64,000 nt of DNA from Adiantum capillus-veneris (GCA_014529385.2 CM043945.1:3630312-3694311); one strand, 5' to 3'. Shown: positions 21,508 through 33,509, counted from the first letter of the stretch. Notes: generated by a model from the letters alone, not told the origin. Made by a program: numbers and translations.

Positions 21508-21903
21508 ATGGAGACTGATATTAAAGGAGATCTTATTGAAGATGATTCATCTCCATCGAACAGAACTTCAGAAGAGCTTAAAGCAAAACAGGCAATAGAA
21601 ACCACGATAGCTATGGAGCAAAAAATTCCACCAAAGCTAGAAGAAACGAAGATCAAAATTGCAGACAAAGGTAAAGCTAAAGTGGAACTTCCACCGATTA
21701 GCAAAGAAGATGTGACAGCATATGCCTCTACATCAAAGAACCCTCATGGATCAGCTTCTTCAAGAAAATCAGGCTTTCAAAACTTCAAGTCAATTGCTGA
21801 CCCAAGTGAAACCTCGAGACACCCAAAAAAGAAAAGGTATATCAGCCAAAGTACTCAGGAAAGCAAAGGAGAGTCAAGCAAGTGTTTGTTTCGAGCAGTT
21901 TAG
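21508..21903 (+). CDS. Charged low-complexity ORF of family D
   Basis: 131 codons rich in Lys, Glu and Ser (for example PPKLEETKIKIADKGKAKVE). The end runs into a tandem duplication. No known domain is seen. It may be the linker downstream of a degraded protease. Confidence 0.25.
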   Translation: METDIKGDLIEDDSSPSNRTSEELKAKQAIETTIAMEQKIPPKLEETKIKIADKGKAKVELPPISKEDVTAYASTSKNPHGSASSRKSGFQNFKSIADPSETSRHPKKKRYISQSTQESKGESSKCLFRAV

Positions 21904-22511
21904 TTAAAGTCAATGATCCAGTTTGGATTAAGGACAGGAAACCAACACATGAAGACAAACACATGGGATGGATAGCATCACAATGGAGCTTAAAAGAACA
22001 AGAGTACTATAGAGGTAACAGACATATATGGGTACCAAAACCGCAGGTTAGGGCATATGAAGTAATATCAAGTCCCTCCCAAGACAGAAGGCCCACAAGG
22101 TATCAACCTCGACAATATCCTAGAATACATCAAAGAACCCTCATGGATCAACTTCTTCAAGAAAATCAGGCTTTCAAAACTTCAAGTCAATTGCTGACCC
22201 AAGTGAAACCTCGAGACACCCAAAAAAGAAAAGGTATATCAGCCAAAGTACTCAAGAAAGCAAAGGAGAGTCAAGCAAGTGTTTGTTTCGAGCAGTTTAG
22301 TTAAAGTCAATGATCCAGTTTGGATTAAGGACAGGAAACCAACACATGGGATGGATAGCATCACAATGGAGCTTAAAAGAACAAGAGTACTATAGAGGTA
22401 ACAGACATATATGGGTACCAAAACCGCAGGTTAGGGCATATGAAGTAATATCAAGTCCCTCCCAAGACAGAAGGTCCACAAGGTATCAACCTCGACAATA
22501 TCCTAGAATAC
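21731..22511 (+). repeat. Direct tandem duplication, two units of about 390 bp
   Basis: Unit 1 is 21731-22127 and unit 2 is 22128-22511. They are almost identical. Unit 2 lacks 14 bp that lie between two ACACATG copies in unit 1. Each unit encodes VKVNDPVWIKDRKPTH and HMGWIASQWSLKEQEYYRG, so the reading frames in this part of family D are duplicated. Confidence 0.92.
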
Positions 22512-22839
22512 CTAAGAAGCAGGTATACAACATAACAACATCGAAAGAGGCTAAAGTCTACCAAAACTTTCAAGAGGATATAGAAAAAAGACGGATCTCA
22601 AAGAGTCTTTCGGTTGGATAAGGATTTTACACAAGGTATACCAAGATTTGGCTACCAGTCAATCACAAGCCAACTGCAACTACACTAGACCTGCATGAAG
22701 ATCTCAAGAGCTCAACAAGACCTAGAACAAAGCAAATTCAACAATGGAGTTACAAAGGTCCTCAAGAGATTTGGATTCCTAAGTCTTCCAATGTTCCTAG
22801 TCAAAAGTCAAATGTCAACGATCAACAGAGGCCTACAAC
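22512..22839 (+). other. Family D internal DNA, short unrecognised frames
   Basis: It continues the duplicated coding segment (QVYNITTSKEAKVYQNFQED) to a stop at about 22619 and then has no clear gene up to the start of homology with copy 1. Confidence 0.4.
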
Positions 22840-24161
22840 AACATCAAAGACTTCTTACAGCATGCCTAATTGGAGAATCAAACAAATAATGGAGTCTTAA
22901 CAGTCAAAGAAGGACAAGCCAACCAACGTGAATGCGAATTCAAAGATGATAAAACAGGTATGGAAAAAGAAATCTTCAATGCCAACTTGGTCCTTCAATA
23001 ATCCTCTTTTTGAGGATTCAAGCTTACTTTTACCTGAAGAAATGTTTGTAGTAAGCTCAAGAATGTAAAAGTCAAGTCACCAAGGTGCAAAAAAGACTCT
23101 TTGGCATAGTCAGAGTCGGGCTGCTGAGCCATAAAATGAGCAAAGCATTAGTCCCAAATCTTCAAGCCATATTAAACTCTATGCTAAGAGTCATAGTTAT
23201 TAGGCTTACGCTCAAGATGGAAGAGTTAAGCATATCTAAAGTCATGTTGCTCATGCTAGATGAGATGAGCATAAGAGTCGAAGTCTATTAACTTACAATT
23301 GGTGGAGTGTCGTAGAGTCCAACACTCACACACAGTGCACAGTAAGATAAGAGCACATATCCTCATCAACGAAAACCATTCTTAAAGGGGTGCCAGCTTG
23401 CAAAGCCATGTCATATGATTTTATAGCTACACCATATTTTTGAATAACCCCTGAAAATATTTCTTGCACAGCATATTGTTTTCCATCCATTTCTATGTAT
23501 GCATAATAGGATGTCCCATCATCGGACATATGCAATAGAAACTCTTTTTTTGCTTCCATCTATGCACCTTGAGTGGACTACAATAGGCAACAAACCAATG
23601 TCATGCTAACCAACAAAGCCATGCAGTGGGGTCACTACTGGGAGAATATCAGGCTTGGTGACTGCCCAATGCTCCCCATCGCTTGGTGTTGACCTTGGTA
23701 AATTGACATCGTCCCAGTACACTTCCACGGATATCACACTTTTTAATTCCATATCTATCAGTGAATAATCCATTGAGTACTTTATTAATATTTCCCATGC
23801 TAATAAGTACTCCAATAATGCACGTATCCCAAAGGCACTTTTTTCCCACTGGGTTTTTTCCCTTTGGTCATTCAGGTTATAGACCCTAATTTAGAACCTC
23901 ATCATTCTACTTCTATTGTACATACTTTTCATAAATAAATAGAAGCCTCCTCATTATGCTAAAAAAAACGGACAAATGCAGCATCATCTCTAACATCAGA
24001 CATATTCGGACCACCGACGCTGCTGCAGCAAATTGAACCTCATCAACAAATCCAATGACAAAATGAAGATCAACCCATCAACAACCAACCAAAACCTTCC
24101 ACAGCCTCCACGGACACTTTTCAACAGTGCCCAAGGACGGGCACTAAAATCGGAAGGGGGG
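22840..24161 (+). mobile_element. 3' internal region of family D, copy 2
   Basis: It matches 7996-9210, ending in the same polypurine run (AAAATCGGAAGGGGG). It has an extra block around 23590-23735 that copy 1 lacks. Instead of a 3' LTR, the next bases are a family A LTR starting TGTAACA at 24162. Confidence 0.8.
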
Positions 24162-25352
24162 TGTAACATTTAATGGCCTAATAACTTATGTGTAGCGGAA
24201 ATTAGCATGAACATAGTGGGCATTTCATTAGAATAGATTCCTAATGAGAATTACAAGAGTGCTTGGGTGGAGAGAGCAACAAAAAGCATAACACCTAGTT
24301 AGATAGCATCGACAATACTTTCAAAAGAGAGAGAAATTAAGCTATTGACAACAGTTGAGGACCGGATTTTCATGGAGCCGGTCCCCCCTCCAAAAGGCTT
24401 TGTATTATGGTTTCTCCCATCAAGAGAGACATTGTACAATACAATTCTTTGTGTTCCTTCAAGACTAGCTAGTGCAATGAATATGGAAACTTCACGCACT
24501 AAGCAAAACACTTAACAAACACAACTTGAATTATCCCCGTTCTCAGACCCAAGACCTCACACACCTTCGAAGATGGTGAGAGCTAGCAGGGTATGAGAGT
24601 AGATTGAGAGGAAGAAGGAGTATCTTACGAGAAAGATGTACATCTCCTCACATAATCACTCATATGTAGCATAGCTTAGCTTAGTAATTAGCTTGGTAGA
24701 GGAGATGAGCATGCATTGAAGCTTGTCTCTTGGTTGGATTTGCATCCACACACCAAGAGAGTGTTGATGTAGGCTTCTATCTCACAAGCTTGGAGTAGGT
24801 GATGAGTTCTCCATTAAAGCTTGGGAAGAGATAGTCTTCTCTTTCTTCACACATGAGCTTGTGTGAGTGTGTGTGTGATAATGCCTTCCAAAAATCAGCC
24901 CCCTCTCTCTCTTGGGCGAGCCCTCTTGCTAATTGCTCTTGCTGAAGCCTCATTGGCCCTCCCCAAGTCAAGCCAATTACAATTAAGCAACATAAGTGAT
25001 AGCCTTCTGACATGTGTCCCCCTTTCCCCTTTTGTGAGAGCTTTAGGTAATTAAATAATTAAACTAAACTCTCATTGGAACCCTTTGCCTCCTGGCCAAT
25101 AGGAATCAGGCAAGCCATGGGGCTCCTGAATGCTCATTGGACCCCTTGGGAGACTGCCCAATAGTCTTCTAGGAGACTTAATTCTCATTGGTTTCTTTTA
25201 TTAAATGTTTTTAAATTAATTAAACCAGATTTACTCTAGCTTAATTCTCATTGGTCCACTTCAAGGGTCATCCAATAGAAATTGGGCACACCTTGTGGGC
25301 ATCTGGCCTAGGGAGCTGACATGTGTCCCTCATTCCCTTTGTGTAAAGGGAG

Positions 25353-25385
<33 letters not shown>

Positions 25386-25762
25386 CTTTCTCTCTCATCC
25401 CCTACCTTTAGGGCTCGCCCCCTCCCATGTAGGGATGTGCAAAGACTTTTAGGGCACACACAAAGCATCCAATTTTCCCTAGGGTTGACCTTTGGACACA
25501 ACCTTTGAATTTTGGAACCTTAGCATTTTGGAAGTCTTAATGGGCTGAACCTTAGGGTCTTTTTAGCCCATTGTTGCACATGGCTCTTTTGCAGATGGCC
25601 CCCCCTTTGGATCCCTATTTTCCCTCCTTTGGATCCCTACTGTGGCCGGTCTGCCAGCTTAACCAATATTCTAGCTTTTTCTCCCCTGGCCTTCCCCACA
25701 TTAAATGATCAGTTTAATATGAGAAAATCATTTAGGAGAATTAGATATTGATTATTATGACA
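24162..25762 (-). mobile_element. Family A LTR, minus orientation, duplication unit 1
   Basis: It is bounded by TGTAACA and TTATGACA, 1601 bp. To its right, on the minus strand, lie the polypurine tract (GATTTCAAGAGAGAGG) and integrase, so it is the 3' LTR of a minus-strand gypsy element. It includes a (GT)n tract at 25355-25384. Repeated at 27558-29153 with only a handful of differences. Confidence 0.9.
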
Positions 25763-26118
25763 TTACCTCTCTCTTGAAATCATAGTCGTCCTCGACTATG
25801 GTGTAGAGAAGATAAAGCATGTTCATGAGTCCCTTTCTTAGCGGGTAGAGGATCCCTATGTTACCCTACGACATCATTCCACAATGGATGACTAGTCCAT
25901 TTGGCGCTTGAGAGCCTGAGGCTGCCGCAAGAATGTCTGCACATTAGTCCTATCAGTCTTCCATAGTAGAGTGACAAGCTCTACTTGGTGTTTGGGAGAC
26001 GTCGTCTCCGCAAACTTGATCTAAGCATGCATACTACTTCATTTTTGTGCACAAATAAAGAAAAAGAGAGTCTTATAAGACAAAAATTTTGTTCATTTTT
26101 AACATTTTGTACATTTGC
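25763..26118 (-). mobile_element. Polypurine tract and 3' untranslated segment, unit 1
   Basis: On the minus strand this lies between the integrase stop and the LTR. It holds the tract CTATGATTTCAAGAGAGAGG and no gene. The same segment occurs in inverted orientation at 10083-10400. Confidence 0.75.
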
Positions 26119-27557
26119 TTACTCTTGGGAAGCATTGACAAGGTTTAGGTTATCCTTTAATTGTATGTCTTGCATCCATCTAGCATCTTCAAAAGGATAA
26201 TTATTAAACTTAATAAGATATCGTCGGATAGTCTTACCACCTCTTAGTACCTTGTCTTCATGTCGGAGAATGGACTCGGGCTGCAACACCTCTTCTTGGT
26301 CCTCGATCTCCGGTGGATCTTCAATAGTTGGTTCTTGAGGTGGCTCTCCTTTGTAAGGCTTTAATAGGCTCACATGAAAAGCATTGTGTACGAGCCAATG
26401 ATTGGGCAACTTGAGTTGATAGGCCATCTCATTGATTGGCCTAAGAATCTGAAAGGGACCATAGTACCTTTTTGCTAGTTTAGCATAGTACTTTTGGTGA
26501 CCTGTAGGATTCTTGCCCGTTGTGTGCCTTAATCGAGCCTTGGGAAACTTTAACAAGACCCAATGGTTTTCTTTAAAGGCTTGGGCTCTTCTGTGCTTGT
26601 CAGCAACAACCTTTTGCCTTTGTTGTGAGATAGAGATAGCATCCTTAATCTTTTGGAAAGATTCTTGTAGGTCTCGGCTATACTCATCTGCAGTGAAGAT
26701 CTTCCCATGTACCTTAAGTAGCAAGGGACTTTTTGATCTTTCCTCAATTACCTCGAAAGGTCCTTTTCCCGTGGAAGTATGTACAGTGTTATTATAAACA
26801 TACTCCACTAAGGGTAAGTCCTTCTCCCATTGGGATCTTTGATCTACTTCCGTTACATAGGCTTTTAGTAGATCGAGAATGGTTAGGTTAGCTATTTCAC
26901 TTTGGCCATCAGTTTGTGGATGATAGGCCGAAGAGAAGTTTAGCCTTGTTCCTAAATTCTCAAAGAGACCCTTCCAGAAATTACTGGTCATTCTAGGATC
27001 TCTATCCGACACTATGGACATGGGCAAGCCATGGTACTTGAAAATTTGTGAAATAAAGAGGGTTGCCATTTGATGGGCTTTGATAGTCTTTTTGATAGGT
27101 ATAAAATGAGCTTGTTTACTAAACCTGTCTACTATTGTCCATATTCCCGTATTCCCATGGATAGACTTAGGCAATCCAAAGATAAAATCCATGGATATGC
27201 TCTCCCATGGTGAATTAGGAATTGGCAAGGGTTGAAGCAATCCAAGTTGTTTCCCTCTATCAAATTTTGTCTTTTGGCATACCACACATTTGGAAACATA
27301 CTCTTGTATGTTCACTTTCATGGTAGGCCAATAGAAATATGTTTCAATTCCCTTTAAGGTAGATTGAATCCCTCTATGCCCCGTATAAGGTGGAGCATGA
27401 GATTCATACATTACTTTCTCACGTAGTGAGTTAGTAACGCACAGTCTATTGCCATAGAGAAGATAACCATCTTGTAAAGTAAATGGTTCTTCTTTCTTCC
27501 CTTATGCAAGGGCTGAAATCACATCTCTAAAATCGGGATCAATAGCTATGGAAACCG
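26119..27557 (-). CDS. Gypsy integrase with chromodomain-like tail, unit 1
   Basis: 430 codons are uninterrupted from 27411 down to 26119, and the frame continues upstream to 27557 with one stop. The H-H-C-C zinc module is present (HAPPYTGHRG, KCVVCQKTK). The catalytic triad is intact: SMDFIFGLPK, IVSDRDPRMTSNFW, and HPQTDGQSEIAN. A GPY module follows (RYYGPFQILRPINEMAYQLKL, HNAFHVSLLKPYKG). The end IRRYLIKFNNYPFEDARWMQD is chromodomain-like. RT, protease and Gag are missing upstream because the frame runs into the LTR of unit 2. This is the best-preserved TE domain in the window, but it cannot act alone. Confidence 0.9.
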
Positions 27558-28743
27558 CATTTAATGGCCTAATAACTTATGTGTAGCGGAAATTAGCATG
27601 AACATAGTGGGCATTTCATTAGAATAGATTCCTAATGAGAATTACAAGAGTGCTTGGGTGGAGAGAGCAACAAAAAGCATAACACCTAGTTAGATAGCAT
27701 CGACAATACTTTCAAAAGAGAGAGAAATTAAGCTATTGACAACAGTTGAGGACCGGATTTTCATGGAGCCGGTCCCCCCTCCAAAAGGCTTTGTATTATG
27801 GTTTCTCCCATCAAGAGAGACATTGTACAATACAATTCTTTGTGTTCCTTCAAGACTAGCTAGTGCAATGAAGATGGAAACTTCATGCACTAAGCAAAAC
27901 ACTTAACAAACACAACTTGAATTATCCCCGTTCTCAGACCCAAGACCTCACACACCTTCGAAGATGGTGAGAGCTAGCAGGGTATGAGAGTAGATTGAGA
28001 GGAAGAAGGAGTATCTTACGAGAAAGATGTACATCTCCTCACATAATCACTCATATGTAGCATAGCTTAGCTTAGTAATTAGCTTGGTAGAGGAGATGAG
28101 CATGCATTGAAGCTTGTCTCTTGGTTGGATTTGCATCCACACGCCAAGAGAGTGTTGATGTAGGCTTCTATCTCACAAGCTTGGAGTAGGTGATGAGTTC
28201 TCCATTAAAGCTTGGGAAGAGATAGTCTTCTCTTTCTTCACACATGAGCTTGTGTGAGTGTGTGTGTGATAATGCCTTCCAAAAATCAGCCCCCTCTCTC
28301 TCTTGGGCGAGCCCTCTTGCTAATTGCTCTTGCTGAAGCCTCATTGGCCCTCCCCAAGTCAAGCCAATTACAATTAAGCAACATAAGTGATAGCCTTCTG
28401 ACATGTGTCCCCCTTTCCCCTTTTGTGAGAGCTTTAGGTAATTAAATAATTAAACTAAACTCTCATTGGAACCCTTTGCCTCCTGGCCAATAGGAATCAG
28501 GCAAGCCATGGGGCTCCTGAATGCTCATTGGACCCCTTGGGAGACTGCCCAATAGTCTTCTAGGAGACTTAATTCTCATTGGTTTCTTTTATTAAATGTT
28601 TTTAAATTAATTAAACTAGATTTACTCTAGCTTAATTCTCATTGGTCCACTTCAAGGGTCATCCAATAGAAATTGGGCACACCTTGTGGGCATCTGGCCT
28701 AGGGAGCTGACATGTGTCCCTCATTCCCTTTGTGTAAAGGGAG

Positions 28744-28776
<33 letters not shown>

Positions 28777-29153
28777 CTTTCTCTCTCATCCCCTACCTTT
28801 AGGGCTCGCCCCCTCCCATGTAGGGATGTGCAAAGACTTTTAGGGCACACACAAAGCATCCAATTTTCCCTAGGGTTGACCTTTGGGCACAACCTTTGAA
28901 TTTTGGAACCTTAGCATTTTGGAAGTCTTAATGGGCTGAACCTTAGGGTCTTTTTAGCCCATTGTTGCACATGGCTCTTTTGCAGATGGCCCCCCCTTTG
29001 GATCCCTATTTTCCCTCCTTTGGATCCCTACTGTGGCCGGTCTGCCAGCTCAACCAATATTCTAGCTTTTTCTCCCCTGGACTTCCCCACATTAAATGAT
29101 CAGTTTAATATGAGAAAATCATTTAGGAGAATTAGATATTGATTATTATGACA
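27558..29153 (-). mobile_element. Family A LTR, minus orientation, duplication unit 2
   Basis: It matches 24167-25762 at a constant offset of 3391 bp and lacks the first five bases (TGTAA). It directly follows the truncated integrase coding sequence of unit 1. A (GT)n tract lies at 28746-28775. The few substitutions imply a very recent duplication. Confidence 0.92.
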
Positions 29154-29509
29154 TTACCTCTCTCTTGAAATCATAGTCGTCCTCGACTATGGTGTAGAGA
29201 AGATAAAGCATGTTCATGAGTCCTTTTCTTAGTGGGTAGAGGATCCCTATGTTACCCTACGACATCATTCCACAATGGATGACTAGTCCATTTGGCGCTT
29301 GAGAGCCTGAGGCTGCCGCAAGAATGTCTGCACATTAGTCCTATCAGTCTTCCATAGTAGAGTGACAAGCTCTACTTGGTGTTTGGGAGACGTCGTCTCC
29401 GCAAACTTGATCTAAGCATGCATACTACTTCATTTTTGTGCACAAATAAAGAAAAAGAGAGTCTTATAAGACAAAAATTTTGTTCATTTTTAACATTTTG
29501 TACATTTGC
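29154..29509 (-). mobile_element. Polypurine tract and 3' untranslated segment, unit 2
   Basis: A near-identical copy of 25763-26118. No gene. Confidence 0.75.
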
Positions 29510-30760
29510 TTACTCTTGGGAAGCATTGACAAGGTTTAGGTTATCCTTTAATTGTATGTCTTGCATCCATCTAGCATCTTCAAAAGGATAATTATTAAAC
29601 TTAATAAGATATCGTCGGATAGTCTTACCACCTCTTAGTACCTTGTCTTCATGTCGGAGAATGGACTCGGGCTGCAACACCTCTTCTTGGTCCTCGATCT
29701 CCGGTGGATCTTCAATAGTTGGTTCTTGAGGTGGCTCTCCTTTGTAAGGCTTTAATAGGCTCACATGAAAAGCATTGTGTATGAGCCAATGATTGGGCAA
29801 CTTGAGTTGATAGGCCATCTCATTGATTGGCCTAAGAATCTGAAAGGGACCATAGTACCTTTTTGCTAGTTTAGCATAGTACTTTTGGTGACCTGTAGGA
29901 TTCTTGCCCGTTGTGTGCCTTAATCGAGCCTTGGGAAACTTTAACAAGACCCAATGGTTTTCTTTAAAGGCTTGGGCTCTTCTGTGCTTGTCAGCAACAA
30001 CCTTTTGCCTTTGTTGTGAGATAGAGATAGCATCCTTAATCTTTTGGAAAGATTCTTGTAGGTCTCGGCTATACTCATCTGCAGTGAAGATCTTCCCATG
30101 TACCTTAAGTAGCAAGGGACTTTTTGATCTTTCCTCAATTACCTCGAAAGGTGCTTTTCCCGTGGAAGTATGTACAGTGTTATTATAAACATACTCCACT
30201 AAGAGTAAGTACTTCTCCCATTGGGATCTTTGATCTACTTCCGTTACATAGGCTTTTAGTAGATCGAGAATGGTTAGGTTAGATATTTCACTTTGGCCAT
30301 CAGTTTGTGGATGATAGGCCGAAGAGAAGTTTAGCCTTGTTCCTAAATTCTCAAAGAGACCCTTCCAGAAATTACTGGTCATTCTAGGATCTCTATCCGA
30401 CACTATGGACATGGGCAAGCCATGGTACTTGAAAATTTGTGAAATAAAGAGGGTTGCCATTTGATGGGCTTTGATAGTCTTTTTGACAGGTATAAAATGA
30501 GCTTGTTTACTAAATCTGTCTACTATTGTCCATATTCCCGTATTCCCATGGATAGACTTAGGCAATCCAAAGATAAAATCCATGGATATGGTCTCCCATG
30601 GTGAATTAGGGATTGGCAAGGGTTGAAGCAATCCAAGTTGCTTCCCTCTATCAAATTTTGTCTTTTGGCATACCACACATTTGGAAACATACTCTTGTAT
30701 GTTCACTTTCATGGTAGGCCAATAGAAATATGTTTCAATTCCCTTTAAGGTAGATTCAAT
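29510..30760 (-). CDS. Gypsy integrase, unit 2 (N-terminus truncated)
   Basis: 400 codons from 30712 down to 29510 are almost identical to the unit 1 integrase. The DDE residues, GPY module and chromodomain-like tail are all kept. The His pair of the zinc module is lost, because homology to unit 1 ends at about 30760 where copia Gag sequence begins. Only KCVVCQKTK of the zinc module remains. Confidence 0.9.
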   Translation of the reverse strand: MESTLKGIETYFYWPTMKVNIQEYVSKCVVCQKTKFDRGKQLGLLQPLPIPNSPWETISMDFIFGLPKSIHGNTGIWTIVDRFSKQAHFIPVKKTIKAHQMATLFISQIFKYHGLPMSIVSDRDPRMTSNFWKGLFENLGTRLNFSSAYHPQTDGQSEISNLTILDLLKAYVTEVDQRSQWEKYLLLVEYVYNNTVHTSTGKAPFEVIEERSKSPLLLKVHGKIFTADEYSRDLQESFQKIKDAISISQQRQKVVADKHRRAQAFKENHWVLLKFPKARLRHTTGKNPTGHQKYYAKLAKRYYGPFQILRPINEMAYQLKLPNHWLIHNAFHVSLLKPYKGEPPQEPTIEDPPEIEDQEEVLQPESILRHEDKVLRGGKTIRRYLIKFNNYPFEDARWMQDIQLKDNLNLVNASQE

Positions 30761-31302
30761 ACTACATCATTGCAGACTAACTTCCCTTTAGGTGCAAAGT
30801 TATTTATGGCTATGAAAAAAGTATTCCACGAGGATAGTAGAAAGCATAACAAGAGGATAAATTGAACCTCCTCATCAAAATTGAGTCCTTGTGATGTCGA
30901 CTGATTGAAGATAACACTCATTCAAGTGTCCAAAAACGGTGCTACATTCTTTTATACAAAGATCAAATAGCTTCTTCATCAAGTAAACCTTATTGCTTAC
31001 ACTCTTGCTCTCATATATACTGCACAATTTCTCCCATAAATGCACAAAAAGTAGCTTCGCCAACAATAGTGAAATTAGTTGACTCTACAACTTACAAGAT
31101 GCAAACGAATAGTGGATATAGATTTAATATCAAGTGATTTCCACCAGGCATTTGTGTAATCATTGTTGTCTTGGCATTCAAATAATAGTTCCAATTGATC
31201 TTTCTAGATTAAAACATCCTGAATTTGCTCCTTCCAATTACTCAACTTTGTGCCATTGAACTTTTGGATGTCATAAATTTCCTTCTCACAACTAGAAGCC
31301 AT
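30761..31302 (-). pseudogene. gag: Ty1/copia Gag, truncated
   Basis: From the ATG at 31302 the minus strand encodes MASSCEKEIYDIQKFNGTKL, NWKEQIQDVL, YTNAWWKSLDIKSISTIRLHL and, after frameshifts, FDEEVQFILLLCFLLSSWNTFF. This is the plant copia Gag (UBN2-type) layout and resembles the Gag at 61303 (MASSLEKEEYFIRKFDG). Several stops are present. It is cut at 30761 by the gypsy duplication. Confidence 0.75.
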
Positions 31303-32981
31303 AATTGCTAAGTGTCAAATTCATGGCAAAATCTTGGGACAATTTTGATAGATTTTTCCCAATAAAAGCAGTAAAATATCAAATTGAAATGAGTATAAAA
31401 AAGCAACCAAAACACAAAACATAGGCATAAAGGGTAACCACTTGCTAGAGATGCATGTAATCTATCAATCTTTGACCATAAATGACTACCAACATGGTGT
31501 CAAAAGCACCTAGTCCATCCCTCATCTCAATAAAACCTCATCATGACACTCCAAAAGTCTCAACAAAGACTCAAGACTATGGCTAAGCTTAGCAAGGACC
31601 ATCTACTAATCAAGTCTAAAGAATGATCAGGACTATGATAAACGTCAATATGGCTCCATAATCAATCTACAAGGTAGTATCCAAAACTCATCGTACATAG
31701 AATGGACTAATCACTACTAGATGAAGCAAGATCTATGCATAAACAAGGGACAATAGAGATGCAAGCATAATCCAATCCTTTTGGAGACAAACTACAAACG
31801 CATATAATGCATAAATCGCTCTCAAAAGATCTCAATTGCAGTCAAAATCACAAAAGCATAAAAAATGTATTAACCTTTGAGCAAAACAATGCTCACATGC
31901 ATCACCCAATGTATCATAAAGTATGCTACAATACTCTATAACTACCAAATATAGAATCTATAGCTTGTCCCTGTAAACCTATATCCCCATGCTACTTGTA
32001 GAACCTATAGAAGCAGCACATGAAGCCAGTCTATGGCTATGTACAATCTCATAGATTTAGATTCATAAACCACACGAGGCATACATCAAGCCAAAACTGA
32101 TATGGTTGAAAAAAGGTATTCCAAAATCCAAAAAAGACAAATCTATGAGGCAATCTATGTGCCTATACGCTTATGTGTGTGTGCAAATTTGTGAAGGCCA
32201 AATGTATAGACCTCCTGCAAACTCTTGCTCCTACTATGTCGATGAAAAAATTTGGGTCCAAATCTCCACATGTGTCTACCTGCCGGGTCCAAAACTTATA
32301 TTACCTCTAGCTCTACCTCCTAGAGATATCCACTCTATGTGAGCACCTTTGAGTTCTTAGAATCTCTATCTATGTGGCTTTGGCTATGTATGGATCTCTC
32401 TCTTGCCAGTTACAATGTGCCAATGTGCCACCCTATGATATGGTTTCCCTTGTTGTCTCATATGTGATGCTGGCCGGATTAAGTTGACTATACAAGGCTA
32501 ATTGAGAGGGAAGGAAGATCTTAGTGCTAGTGTGTTGCCATGCTCTACGTTACACTTATTCAACACTTTCTATTGCCTTATGATTGAACTAAGTTCTTCC
32601 TACTTCTTCTTGCATTAAAGAAATCAACACTATCTATGCTTGAACTTCAACGCTCCTTCAATGCTACCTACTTTTTGGATGGCCAACACTAGCTAGCGTT
32701 AAAATTTTAACGCTTACTTTTCCCTACAAGAGCTTAGTGCTACTCTGTAGAACCTTTTGTGTAGAATTTGTTAGCGCTACCTTCTATGGTGCCTTGGTGT
32801 GAGCCTTGATGCACCAAGGATCTAAAGCTTTTAGAAAACATTGTAGTGTGATTACTGTACAGGGCTTGTAGAGTTCCAAAGTTGCCAAAACCAATTTATC
32901 ATGTTGCTTAGGTTCCAGTCCTTAGCTTTATATGAAGGCCTCATGCATGCAAGATGGTTGAGATGATGCCACTCCCCTTGA
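31303..32981 (-). mobile_element. Long untranslated leader of the minus-strand copia element
   Basis: About 1.7 kb lies between the primer site and the Gag ATG. I see no gene. GCT/AGC-rich blocks near 32590-32780 are vaguely repetitive. The length is large for a copia leader, so part may be foreign insertion. Confidence 0.4.
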
Positions 32982-32993
32982 CTCTGATACCGG
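32982..32993 (-). promoter_or_regulatory. Primer-binding site of the minus-strand copia element
   Basis: The minus strand reads CGGTATCAGAG, one or two bases off the initiator-Met primer site TGGTATCAGAGC, and lies downstream of an LTR-like end (CTCTTCA). Confidence 0.6.
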
Positions 32994-33350
32994 TTGAAGA
33001 GTGTGCATAAGAGCGTGCTCTAAAAAAGAAGAAGACAGAGTGCATGGGTGGAGTCATAGTTTAGCAACAACAACCATACATTCCATATTCTATTGATAAA
33101 GAATGATGGAGTTAGATGTTAGAGGATGTGTGTGTGGTTGTTCGGACGACACTTGGTTTCTACCCCAACACCTCGTCCCTAGCACTCGCTCTCTTTGCCT
33201 CCTTCCCACATCCCCCCACCCTTTCCCTCTGAGGGCCTCCCTTCACAAGGACTTTTTAGTACAACCCCTAACGCCTTCCTGTAACAACCCAGAATTAAGA
33301 ACCTCTACATGAAGGCCTTCCCCTTAATTGGTGATAACATCATAAACTAG
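32994..33350 (-). mobile_element. Probable partial 5' LTR of the minus-strand copia element
   Basis: It begins (plus-strand view) TGAAGAGTGTGC next to the primer site. The outer end is not definable. No second copy is in the window, so this rests on position alone. Confidence 0.35.
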
Positions 33351-33351
33351 T

Positions 33352-33371
33352 ACACACACACACACACACAC
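33352..33371. repeat. (AC)n microsatellite
   Basis: Ten AC units without interruption. Confidence 0.95.
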
Positions 33372-33506
33372 AGAAGAATTTCCATACCTTTCCACTATTT
33401 TTTATTTTGCCTGCCATATTGGAGGTCTTAGTGTCAATTAAATTTTTGGGTCAGCCGGGTGGCCTCTTTGATTGAGGGGACAATTTGTTATCTTTGCTTG
33501 CCAGGC

Positions 33507-33509
<3 letters not shown>

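Noticed and set aside
24777-28892. Minus-strand ORFs at 24777, 25268, 28168 and 28659 that are identical between two places
   Set aside because: The conservation comes from the tandem duplication of LTR DNA. They contain GT-repeat translations and lie in LTRs.
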